From a virus, in the IMG/VR virus record IMGVR_UViG_3300025645_000153, positions 1-41,857 of that record: a DNA stretch of 41,857 nucleotides; one strand, given 5' to 3'. Below the pieces are notes generated by a model. It made no database searches. It was not told where the DNA came from and worked only from the letters and a program-made list of their open reading frames with translations. The position numbers were made by a program, and so were the translations under genes. Shown here in pieces: positions 13,679-20,358 of the stretch. Positions within the stretch are counted from its first letter, which is position 1; each line of letters begins with the position of its first letter.

Positions 13679-13944
13679 TATTTATATCCCTCCATCCTAC
13701 TCAAGAAATCTTCCCAACTCTCACTATCAAACTCAGCAGCTTCATTAATTACACCTGCCTCTAATAACTCCACAACTTCCATAGCCTCTTTAGCCATACT
13801 ACACATTCCAGCATGAAATCCCCAATGATAATCTTTAGCATCTACATTACCTTTACGAATATCGTGAATGGGGTCTTCTGCCCACAACTTCATGCGCTTC
13901 TTCCACTTATCTAGCTTAATTTGCTCTTCTGTAGTATTGCTCAT
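13678..13944 (-). CDS. Hypothetical protein, 88 aa
   Basis: Unknown. Charged, helical and acidic toward the C-terminus (AAEFDSESWEDF), with a His/Trp-rich middle (DYHWGFHAGMCS). It is coupled to the nucleotidyltransferase-like gene by the one-base TAGTG overlap and has GGAGG upstream of its ATG. A joint function is possible from the coupling alone. Confidence 0.6.
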   Translation of the reverse strand: MSNTTEEQIKLDKWKKRMKLWAEDPIHDIRKGNVDAKDYHWGFHAGMCSMAKEAMEVVELLEAGVINEAAEFDSESWEDFLSRMEGYK

Positions 13945-13966
13945 TTATCCTGTGACCTCCTCTTAA

Positions 13967-14167
13967 TTAACTCCAATGCTCTCTATCAGCTACTTGCTCC
14001 GTTACACATACTAGCATACATCTAGTCTCTAAGTCAAGTGTATCCCATAATTCCCTTATCTCATACGGGATATATGTGCGCCAATCATATACATGTTTCC
14101 ACTCTTTGTCAAACTCTTCCCACACAGGATTCTCTGCAGGATATGCGTATATCTCTATTAGATCCAT
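13967..14167 (-). CDS. Hypothetical acidic protein, 66 aa
   Basis: Small Trp- and Glu-rich protein of unknown function (six Trp, eleven Glu). GGAGG immediately upstream supports the ATG at 14167. No domain recognised. Confidence 0.6.
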   Translation of the reverse strand: MDLIEIYAYPAENPVWEEFDKEWKHVYDWRTYIPYEIRELWDTLDLETRCMLVCVTEQVADREHWS

Positions 14168-14175
14168 GTTACCTC

Positions 14176-14391
14176 CTAATATCTAGTATTTAACATCTCA
14201 GAAGACATGTTACCATGATAGTCTTTCCGAGTTAACCATAGGCCACCCTTTTTCACCAAACATCTCCTCTTATAATCTCTCATAGGTTCTGTGTACAGGC
14301 TCCTATAATGTTTGCAATCTCCCACATTCAATAGTGGTGTATAATTTGTAGGTATAGCTGCAACCAGTAGTAATAATAACATGACTCTCAT
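14176..14391 (-). CDS. Hypothetical exported or membrane-anchored protein, 71 aa
   Basis: Residues 1-14 (MRVMLLLLLVAAIP) look like a signal peptide or short anchor, followed by a basic domain with two Cys. A small secreted or periplasmic protein is suggested. GAGGAGA precedes the ATG. No family recognised. It lies in the block of small genes between the GIY-YIG nuclease and the metabolic genes. Confidence 0.55.
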   Translation of the reverse strand: MRVMLLLLLVAAIPTNYTPLLNVGDCKHYRSLYTEPMRDYKRRCLVKKGGLWLTRKDYHGNMSSEMLNTRY

Positions 14392-14425
14392 AGACTGTAA
14401 TATCTCCTCTAAGCTCGTTTTAGAT

Positions 14426-14447
14426 AACCCTATGTAGCAGTAGGGTT
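14426..14447. other. Intergenic hairpin
   Basis: AACCCTA (14426-14432) and TAGGGTT (14441-14447) form a 7-bp stem with an 8-base loop in the gap between two small genes. There is no run of T after it on either strand, so it is not a standard terminator; it may be an RNA processing or mRNA stability element. Confidence 0.45.
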
Positions 14448-14462
14448 GTGTTAGAAACGCTC

Positions 14463-14684
14463 TTACAAGCCATTAGGGAGACTCTGAGGGGATGTTGTAT
14501 CCACTACCCTCTTACACTCTTCTCCGTAAGCTTCCCAATGATAACTCCAAGTATCTCCACTGGTATCTCCCACATACTTAACCCTGCCACTGCTTCCATA
14601 ATTCTCTACAACTTCGTGTTGCTCTCCACAATACTCTATTACCTCACCTATTGCAAAGGGTTTATCTTTGTTTGTAGTACTCAT
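14463..14684 (-). CDS. Hypothetical protein, 73 aa, small beta-barrel-like
   Basis: Unknown. The pattern of short strands with Gly turns (EVIEYCGEQHEVVENYG, then GRVKYVGD) resembles an SH3/KOW-like small barrel, but no family is certain. The C-terminal 15 residues are Ser/Pro rich. It is separated from the next leftward gene by the hairpin at 14426-14447. Confidence 0.5.
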   Translation of the reverse strand: MSTTNKDKPFAIGEVIEYCGEQHEVVENYGSSGRVKYVGDTSGDTWSYHWEAYGEECKRVVDTTSPQSLPNGL

Positions 14685-14687
14685 GCC

Positions 14688-14870
14688 CTAATCTTCTATC
14701 ATATCTTCAATAACACTTGTAGCCAATCCTGTAACCTCACTAATAGCATAAATAGATAAACCTGCATCTACTAACCTAGCTATCTGGTTGTTGGTAGGTA
14801 GTTCGCCATCTAATAAGCCAGTACCTATATCTAGTGTGTTCTCTACTGCATCTGTGAAAAAGTTAAACAT
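14688..14870 (-). CDS. Hypothetical protein, 60 aa, helix-turn-helix-like C-terminus
   Basis: The second half (NQIARLVDAGLSIYAISEVTG, then two short helices) resembles a helix-turn-helix or UBA-like three-helix unit, so DNA or protein binding is conceivable. The N-terminus is acidic and amphipathic. ATG 14870 is preferred over 14876 because GGAG lies eight bases before it. Confidence 0.5.
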   Translation of the reverse strand: MFNFFTDAVENTLDIGTGLLDGELPTNNQIARLVDAGLSIYAISEVTGLATSVIEDMIED

Positions 14871-14935
14871 AATCATTACTCCTTTTGTGTGTTTGTAAAT
14901 ACTTCATTATCAATCTCCTCTCGTTGTCGTGTATG

Positions 14936-15139
14936 CTATGTACTTAGATCATCCACATCCCAAGCCCCACAACAACATTCATTAGCACTGTGAGCAGCAC
15001 ATAGGCATACACGTCTAAGCTCTCCAGTGTCCTTGTTAAGGCTGTACCCAACACTATAATCATCACCTTGTATTACTAAGGTGGGGTATCTAGGATCTCC
15101 TGCGCTTAGGTAATATGTTATTCCGTAGTCTTCTGCCAT
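14936..15139 (-). CDS. Hypothetical Cys-rich protein, 67 aa
   Basis: The C-terminal third holds a dense cysteine cluster, CLCAAHSANECCCGAW (five Cys and one His), which could bind zinc or another metal. The N-terminal part looks like beta strands. AAGGAAG precedes the ATG at 15139 by ten bases. Not recognised. Confidence 0.55.
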   Translation of the reverse strand: MAEDYGITYYLSAGDPRYPTLVIQGDDYSVGYSLNKDTGELRRVCLCAAHSANECCCGAWDVDDLST

Positions 15140-15144
15140 GATTG

Positions 15145-15378
15145 CTAATCTTCCTTAAATCTGTATTCCATAATAACACAATCATTAGGAGTAAGCATGA
15201 TTTGTAAAGTCTCTATCTCTTGTTTGTAGATTATAGGGGGATTGGCGAATACTTTCTCTGCCATCTCACTATGTACATGGAATTTAGCAAACCTTGAGTC
15301 AGCAACACTTTTAACTAAAGTGCCTGATATAGAGTTAAATGTTAATTTATTATATGAGCTACTACTGCTGTCTAACAT
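15145..15378 (-). CDS. Hypothetical protein, 77 aa
   Basis: Unknown. Ser-rich N-terminus (MLDSSSSSYNK) and a mixed C-terminal domain. GAGG precedes the ATG at 15378. It lies directly downstream of the GIY-YIG nuclease gene in the same transcript. Confidence 0.55.
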   Translation of the reverse strand: MLDSSSSSYNKLTFNSISGTLVKSVADSRFAKFHVHSEMAEKVFANPPIIYKQEIETLQIMLTPNDCVIMEYRFKED

Positions 15379-15389
15379 ATTTTAACCTC

Positions 15390-15977
15390 CTAAATATCCA
15401 ATAATAAAAACTTCCTACCTTTAGATGAGAAACAGCTATCATAATCATCTACTATCTTTGTTCCTGATCTGCTGATTGCGCCTACTAGGACTCTATTGCC
15501 TCCCTTCTTAGAACTACTTGTTAAAGCATATAGGCAAATAGGTGCTGACTCAAAATCCTCATAATCAGATACATCTATTCCGTACTGAGTGGCACCTAGC
15601 TCTTTAGTCTTAAGTAAGAAGTCTTTTAGATCATCAGGTTTTACTCTTTCTCTTAGTAATTCAGTATATAATTTTCTATGAGATTCTACATAAAGGCTGT
15701 GCTTATCTTTAACCTTATGGATCTTCCTGATAAAAGTGTCTGCAGTTATTTGCTTAAACCACTCACCCTTAACTCTATACTTATTGTAAACCCTATGAAC
15801 TTCTTTCTCTACTGCATAAGCTTGCATTACAGAATTCATTTCTACATAACCACAAATACTTAACTTAGAAGCATTAGAAGTCTGTAAGGCTTTTAGTCTC
15901 TTCTCTACATTCTGAGAAACCCCTATCTTAGTAAACTTACCATCTGTTATAACGTAAACACTGTGTATTTTATTCAT
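15390..15977 (-). CDS. GIY-YIG family nuclease (T5orf172/MUG113 type)
   Basis: Residues 5-78 match the compact GIY-YIG fold of the T5orf172 group: YVI (8-10) and KIG (17-19) replace the canonical GIY and YIG, Arg27 follows in EKRLKALQTSN, and Glu/His in EKEVHRVY (57-64) supply the metal-site region. Residues 80-195 are unassigned and may recognise a target. Such proteins occur as stand-alone genes in phages and are thought to nick DNA. It is the first protein gene after the long noncoding tRNA region, with GGAGG upstream of the ATG. Confidence 0.75.
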   Translation of the reverse strand: MNKIHSVYVITDGKFTKIGVSQNVEKRLKALQTSNASKLSICGYVEMNSVMQAYAVEKEVHRVYNKYRVKGEWFKQITADTFIRKIHKVKDKHSLYVESHRKLYTELLRERVKPDDLKDFLLKTKELGATQYGIDVSDYEDFESAPICLYALTSSSKKGGNRVLVGAISRSGTKIVDDYDSCFSSKGRKFLLLDI

Positions 15978-16752
15978 TTATCAACCTCCAGATACAATTA
16001 CCCCACTATAGAGAGGAGTATAATCATTAACTTATATTAACAATTAATACTACTGAAGCACTTCTCAGGCTCTCTATAGCTAAACTATTGATGTAAACAT
16101 CGCTTTACTTGTACTAAGTAATGTAATTATATTAACATACACTTAGCAACAATTCAAGTAAAAGTTACAGTTTGGCATAATTATTACTTAATAAGATAAC
16201 TGTTATCTAATAATAATCCTGTAACGAGTGTCGAGTTGATTCCGAAGAACCCTCCTCTCACCATGTTGTCAGGGTTGGACATTGCATGGATTTGGACATA
16301 TACTGTACTACATAGATTAGACTCAATCTCAGAGTTGGTCAAGTTTGTTTATATAGCGATTGCTTACTGCATTTAAAACCGCTTATTTATTATTTAAAAT
16401 ATACATAGAACAGGTGCTTGTCTTTCCAAGCTGTCAAGCTACCTACACTGGCAGGATAATAACGGGAGTCGCACCCTCTCACCTTAGTCACCAAGACTTC
16501 GCTACATAGTAGAATCGAACTACCTCCTCTATGTGTATTTTAAATAATCCTAGTTACCAAACGTCTAGGTACACTCTTTAATATACTCGTTTCCACCGCA
16601 CTCCTACCTATGTAGACGCAAATATCGTTGAGTGGTGCAGGGTTGCCCAGTTACTAGCACTCTGGGGATGCTCTATAGTGGCATCAGGATTACGTTTTGA
16701 TGTAAGGACTCTAAGGTCATTGCACTATACTCTCCATCAAGGAGTATTTAGA
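15978..16752. other. Long noncoding leader and tRNA-like debris
   Basis: No protein gene is supported. Near the GIY-YIG start an inverted repeat CTATAGAGAG (16006-16015) and CTCTCTATAG (16070-16079) could fold in the 5' leader, and a TATAAT-like element lies near 16130. Farther right, the minus strand has tRNA-type pieces: a good T-arm GTAGTTCGATTCTAC (16508-16522), a T-arm-like GGGTGCGACTCCC (16464-16476), and 6-7-bp stems closing loops of about 45 bases (TATAGTG/CACTATA at 16674-16731; CGTCTA/TAGACG at 16562-16618). None forms a full standard cloverleaf. It may be eroded tRNA genes or one or more structured noncoding RNAs. Confidence 0.4.
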
Positions 16753-16830
16753 TAATCTTGATGAGGATTTGAACCTCATATCTACTACCCCAGCAGGAGT
16801 AGGTGTTTTATCCACTTAAACTACAAGACT
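16753..16830 (-). tRNA. Atypical tRNA, anticodon uncertain
   Basis: tRNA-like on the minus strand: acceptor AGTCTTG pairs with CAAGATT, D-arm GTTT/AAAC with GG in the loop, and T-arm TGAGG-TTCAAAT-CCTCA. The anticodon arm is odd: CTACT and GGTAG close an eight-base loop (CCTGCTGG), or six bases if a further pair forms, and one extra base separates the T-stem from the acceptor. No anticodon can be assigned safely (GCT or TGC fit poorly). CCA is not encoded. Confidence 0.5.
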
Positions 16831-16834
16831 AATA

Positions 16835-16911
16835 TGGCACACTCAGCAGAACTCGAATCTGCAACCTATAGATTAGAAATCTATTGCTCTATCCAATTGA
16901 GCTATAAGTGT
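16835..16911 (-). tRNA. tRNA-Arg (TCT)
   Basis: Complete cloverleaf: acceptor ACACTTA/TGAGTGT, D-arm AGCTC...GAGC, anticodon arm ATAGA-TTTCTAA-TCTAT with anticodon TCT, T-loop GATTCGAGTTC and an encoded CCA end (16835-16837). It reads AGA and AGG, which the virion genes use for most arginines, so it fits the usual role of phage tRNAs in matching codon use. Confidence 0.93.
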
Positions 16912-16920
16912 ATTATTAGG

Positions 16921-16994
16921 TGAGCCAAGAGGGTTACGATCCCCCTTCTTCTCTTTATCAGATAAGACGCATTATCAATATATGCTATTGGCTC
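16921..16994 (-). tRNA. Atypical tRNA, possibly Gln (CTG), enlarged anticodon loop
   Basis: Acceptor GAGCCAA/TTGGCTC pairs perfectly, as does the D-stem GCAT/ATGC. The T-stem GGGGG/CCCTC is acceptable but the T-loop is ATCGTAA instead of TTCGANN. The anticodon arm has only four clear pairs (TCTT/AAGA) around an eight-base loop ATCTGATA, where CTG after T33 would give Gln. It may be a decaying or frame-altering tRNA. CCA is only partly encoded. Confidence 0.55.
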
Positions 16995-16998
16995 TTAT

Positions 16999-17074
16999 TG
17001 GAGCGGATAATCAGGATCGAACTGATGACCTAAAGGTTGGAAACCTTTCGCTCTACCGACTGATCTATATCCGC
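16999..17074 (-). tRNA. tRNA-Gly (TCC)
   Basis: Canonical cloverleaf: acceptor GCGGATA/TATCCGC, D-loop with CAGTCGG, anticodon arm AAAGG-TTTCCAA-CCTTT (anticodon TCC), T-arm ATCAG-TTCGATC-CTGAT, discriminator T and an encoded CCA (16999-17001). It reads GGA and GGG, both common in the phage genes. Confidence 0.95.
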
Positions 17075-17133
17075 TTTAAACTTACTTACTTCTATACTCT
17101 ATTATATACATATTTATCTACTCTTGTCAAGCC

Positions 17134-17436
17134 TTAATCATCATATATGTCAAAAGACTCCAAACCCCTTACTAAGTAATCTCGAAGCTCCCTAGTATAG
17201 TACTCCTTCCACCCAAAACCTTGAGGCTTTGTATCTCCTCCACCAAAGAATAGTCTAGTATTAGTTAGAGTCTCCTGCATTACATCTGCCCTAGCGCCTA
17301 TTTCATCTTTATAGTCCATAAGCGGCATAGACCCCTCCCCTGTTTTAGTAAGACTACCATAGAACTCTACCCGAAGTTGGTATTCTTGTACAGTAGTGAC
17401 ACCCTCTTCCCACAACAACTCTCTAATATTTCCCAC
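17134..17436 (-). CDS. Hypothetical protein, 100 aa
   Basis: Not recognised. GTG start at 17436 with AAAGGAG upstream, first gene after the leftward promoter at 17471-17498 and before the tRNAs, so it is probably early. It is acidic at the C-terminus (ESFDIYDD), with a Gly-rich middle (FFGGGDTKPQGFG). No motif. Confidence 0.65.
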   Translation of the reverse strand: MGNIRELLWEEGVTTVQEYQLRVEFYGSLTKTGEGSMPLMDYKDEIGARADVMQETLTNTRLFFGGGDTKPQGFGWKEYYTRELRDYLVRGLESFDIYDD

Positions 17437-17470
17437 AAGTACTCCTTTTGTTTTATTAATTCTTAGGTGA

Positions 17471-17498
17471 ATTATACATCTTACCCCCTAAAAGTCAA
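17471..17498 (-). promoter_or_regulatory. Leftward promoter of the divergent control region
   Basis: Minus strand -35 TTGACT (17493-17498), 16-base spacer, -10 TATAAT (17471-17476). It is about 35 bases from the GTG of the 100-aa gene, and it transcribes that gene and the tRNA cluster. Confidence 0.75.
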
Positions 17499-17556
17499 CC
17501 TTTTTGATAAAAAATACCTTATTTAGTGCTTTTTATAACTTTTTGTAATAAAACAC

Positions 17557-17586
17557 TTGACTTTTTATGAAAAATGTGTATATAAT
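17557..17586 (+). promoter_or_regulatory. Rightward promoter of the divergent control region
   Basis: -35 TTGACT (17557-17562), 18-base spacer, -10 TATAAT (17581-17586), in an AT-rich stretch. It is the only strong rightward promoter seen before the packaging and head genes. It leaves a leader of about 110 bases before the zinc-ribbon gene at 17706. Confidence 0.75.
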
Positions 17587-17705
17587 AAAGTATAGAAGGT
17601 AAGAAAAGAAGTATATCTCATCTACCTCACCAAGTCAACAGAAACCTTCCCCGCCTTCAGAAGAGAGGCACACAAGAGAAGACTCAAATTCTCAGGAACC
17701 CACAC

Positions 17706-17840
17706 ATGAACGAATATGATGATTGCATTGAATGCGGCTTATCCGTTGCTGCCTATAAACAGACAGAGCAGGTAGATGTGAGGGTATGTGAGTCATGCCA
17801 GATAGCCGCAGAAGCCGCAGAAGGAATTGAAGAAGATTAG
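17706..17840 (+). CDS. Zinc-ribbon mini-protein, 44 aa
   Basis: A 44-codon gene with AGGAA upstream of ATG 17706. Two CxxC knuckles, CIEC (7-10) and CESC (28-31), separated by 17 residues predict a single zinc ribbon, followed by an Ala/Glu-rich helix. The arrangement resembles the zinc finger of small DksA/TraR-like proteins that bind RNA polymerase, but the acidic coiled coil is missing, so that role is a guess. It is first in the rightward transcript, immediately before the terminase small subunit. Confidence 0.6.
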   Translation: MNEYDDCIECGLSVAAYKQTEQVDVRVCESCQIAAEAAEGIEED

Positions 17841-17885
17841 CGTAATAGAAGAGTGGATGTACAGCTAACCTATAGGAGAAATTAC

Positions 17886-18248
17886 ATGACAGAAAAGAAA
17901 AGTACTAAGTTTGCTAAGGGTGTCTCTGGCAACCCTGCAGGTAGGCCACCAAATGCTAAAGGTAAGGCACTTACAGACAAACAAGTGATGAATTACTTAG
18001 GTAAGAGGACAGAGGATTACCTGAAGAAGATAGAGGAATTAGCAAACGCTAAAGACACCCCTGACCAACTCAAGTTTAAATGCCTTAATGGTTTACTAAA
18101 CTTCGACTTCCAACTCAGGGCTTCTGAGTATAAGAAGTGGTTAGATAAAGAGAAGTTGAAAGGTGAGGGAGGCAGTAAAGGGAATGAATCAGGTGCAGAT
18201 AACGATGCCTATACCCCAGTAATTAGCCTCACATCAGTTAAGAAGTAA
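17886..18248 (+). CDS. terS: Terminase small subunit-like protein (DUF5681)
   Basis: DNA-recognition component of the packaging motor, inferred. The N-terminus carries the DUF5681 signature FAKGVSGNPAGRPPNAKGK (residues 9-27), found in small terminase-like proteins; the middle is helical and the C-terminus hydrophilic. ATG 17886 is chosen for AGGAGAAAT just upstream; the frame is open 33 bases earlier without a ribosome site. It is followed by a 231-bp gap and then the large terminase, a normal order for packaging genes. Confidence 0.7.
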   Translation: MTEKKSTKFAKGVSGNPAGRPPNAKGKALTDKQVMNYLGKRTEDYLKKIEELANAKDTPDQLKFKCLNGLLNFDFQLRASEYKKWLDKEKLKGEGGSKGNESGADNDAYTPVISLTSVKK

Positions 18249-18479
18249 GTAAAGAATTAGCCTCACGGTGTACAAGTGACACCCTCTAAGGCTTACGGAG
18301 AGGACATCAAGGCAGCTTAGGTTGCACACTACTCCCTGTAGGCACTCCCTGCATTAACTTGTAAAGTGTTCATAGTAGTAAGAGGTGTCGGGACTGCCAG
18401 CATGGTTCGGTGGCTAGGCAGTCATTTATTAATTTTCCTATTGGTGTATTTGAGCCAGTAGTTATTAAAGGAAAGATGT
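18249..18479 (+). other. 231-bp gap between terminase genes with a strong hairpin
   Basis: No reading frame is supported. It contains a direct repeat AATTAGCCTCAC (18221-18232 and 18255-18266) bracketing the end of the small terminase gene, and a long stem in which GACTGCCAGC pairs with GCTAGGCAGTC (one bulged A) around an 11-base loop, at about 18393-18424. The hairpin is followed by AT-rich sequence but not by a clean T run. It may be a packaging (pac/cos) element, a small RNA or a partial terminator. Confidence 0.4.
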
Positions 18480-20021
18480 ATGTCTTCACAGAGGAAAGTA
18501 CTTGCACCTCAAGAGGGCAAACAGGAATTAGCCTTAAACATAGATGCTGATGTAATCTTCATTGGAGGAGCCGCAGGCTCTGCTAAGAGTTACACATTGC
18601 TTCTAAGATTGATGAGGTATCTACACGATCCAAACTTCAGCGCTATCTACTTCAGACGTACATCAGTACAGCTAGCAGGTGCAGGTGGTTTGTGGGAAGA
18701 AGCTAAAGACATGTACAGAGGTTTCAACCCTAGGGTTAGAGAGCAGTCTATGAATATGGACTTCCCTACTGGGTGCTCTGCTAAGTTCATGCACATGGAG
18801 CATGAGAAGAATAGAATTGATCACCAAGGGCTTCAGTACTCAGCTATCTTTTGGGATGAGCTTACACATTTTAGTGAGCAGCAATTCACTTACCTACTAT
18901 CAAGACTACGTTCAGCAGCAGAGTCATCAAGCTTCACTATGGCAGCAATGAACCCCAGCGCAGATACATGGGTGCTTAGATGGGTTGAACGCTACCTAGA
19001 TGAGACAGGGCTATTTAATGAGGACATGTTAGGTGTAATTACCTATTTCGTCACTATAAATGGGGTTCCTGTATTTGGGGATACAAGAGAAGAATTAATT
19101 GAGAAGTACCCAGAGAGTTGTTTTGTATATAACCCAAACACTAAAAAGAATGTACTAGTTCCACCAAAGAGTTTTACTTTTATAGGTTCAACAATCTTTG
19201 ACAACCCCTTGCTTATAGAGAGAAACCCAAACTACTTAGCAGAACTACAAGCCCTACCAAACATAGAACGGGCTAGGCTGCTAGATGGTAACTGGTATGC
19301 TAGAGAGGAAGGTTCTAACTACTTCAACAGAGAGTGGCTATCTAAAGCAGATAAAGTACCACTAGGTTGTACTCAAGCAAGGGCATGGGATAAAGCATCT
19401 CAAGAGCCTAGTGACAAGAATAGATACCCAGATTATACAGCAGGAAGTCCATTAATGTCTAAGGACAGACATGGCAACTTCTACTTATCATGGAGTTTTG
19501 ATAAGGATATGCACGATATAGGAACTACTATTACTGGAAGATTTAGAAAGCGTCCAGGAGAAAGAGACAACCTAATACAGCAACAAGCTAGGTTAGATGG
19601 CACAGATTGCACAGTCATCTTCGCAGTAGATCCAGGACAGTCTGGTAAGGTGGAGTTCTTAGAAGCATCCAAGAAGCTAGTCTCAGAGGGTTTCTCTTGT
19701 AGGCCAGATCCAATGCCATCTAATAAGTCTAAGCTCAAGAGGTTTGAACCTTTCAGCGTATCTTGTCAGAATGGTTTAGTATCTATAGTGGAAAGCACTT
19801 TTCCCAATAAGGAGACTTTAGATGCCTTCTACTCAGAAATGGAAGCTTTTGATGGAGAGAGGTCATCAGCTAATAGGAAGGATGATTGGCCTGATGCTTC
19901 AGCGTCTGCTTTCAACTTCTTATGTCAGGCTAGGAAGGCAAAGATAGTCTCGACAAACCAAATACATGCACCAACATTAGCATCCTCACTCTTATTAGAG
20001 AGAGATGACTACCAATATTAA
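18480..20021 (+). CDS. terL: Terminase large subunit
   Basis: ATP-driven DNA packaging motor and nuclease, 513 aa. The ATPase half has the deviant Walker A GGAAGSAKS (29-37) and Walker B IFWDE (123-127). The RNase H-like nuclease half has RAWDKA (Asp304), FAVDPGQSG (Asp384) and KDDWPDASASAF (Asp468, 469, 472), the acidic cluster of terminase_6-type enzymes. The ATG has AAGGAAAG upstream. It is followed directly by a small head gene and the portal. Confidence 0.95.
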   Translation: MSSQRKVLAPQEGKQELALNIDADVIFIGGAAGSAKSYTLLLRLMRYLHDPNFSAIYFRRTSVQLAGAGGLWEEAKDMYRGFNPRVREQSMNMDFPTGCSAKFMHMEHEKNRIDHQGLQYSAIFWDELTHFSEQQFTYLLSRLRSAAESSSFTMAAMNPSADTWVLRWVERYLDETGLFNEDMLGVITYFVTINGVPVFGDTREELIEKYPESCFVYNPNTKKNVLVPPKSFTFIGSTIFDNPLLIERNPNYLAELQALPNIERARLLDGNWYAREEGSNYFNREWLSKADKVPLGCTQARAWDKASQEPSDKNRYPDYTAGSPLMSKDRHGNFYLSWSFDKDMHDIGTTITGRFRKRPGERDNLIQQQARLDGTDCTVIFAVDPGQSGKVEFLEASKKLVSEGFSCRPDPMPSNKSKLKRFEPFSVSCQNGLVSIVESTFPNKETLDAFYSEMEAFDGERSSANRKDDWPDASASAFNFLCQARKAKIVSTNQIHAPTLASSLLLERDDYQY

Positions 20022-20039
20022 ATAGAAGGAATATTACAA

Positions 20040-20345
20040 ATGGCTTATCAACCAATCAGCAAGCAAGTAGATGGAGATCGTCTAGTTATATTACAACGAG
20101 GTAGTGGAGTTATTTGGGAGGCTGAATTCTTCTATGAGATTGAAAAGGCTATCTTAGATGGTTATACATTCCCTCTAGAAACTCTTAATAAAGATAAGAG
20201 TAGAGTTAGATTTGCAGGCAATCAGGCTAAGGCTGTGATGTTCAAGAAGAAGCCAAAAGTGGAAGTTAAAGCTCCTGTAGTTGAACCAAAGAAAGTAGAA
20301 ACTCCTGTAGCTAAGAAGCCTACAAAAACAAAGACTAGCAAGTAA
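20040..20345 (+). CDS. Hypothetical head-module protein, 101 aa
   Basis: The N-terminal 65 residues look like a small globular domain (ILQRGSGVIWEAEFFYEIE). Residues 68-101 are a Lys/Pro/Val tail (KPKVEVKAP, VAKKPTKTKTSK), probably disordered and DNA- or capsid-binding. Its position between terminase and portal suggests a role in packaging or head assembly. Family not recognised. Confidence 0.7.
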   Translation: MAYQPISKQVDGDRLVILQRGSGVIWEAEFFYEIEKAILDGYTFPLETLNKDKSRVRFAGNQAKAVMFKKKPKVEVKAPVVEPKKVETPVAKKPTKTKTSK

Positions 20346-20358
20346 ATAGGAGACTTAA

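Noticed and set aside
15995-16018. T7-like phage promoter (CACTATAGAGAG)
   Set aside because: Only the 3' part resembles the T7 consensus, it points away from the leftward gene, and no repeated copies with a shared upstream half were found.
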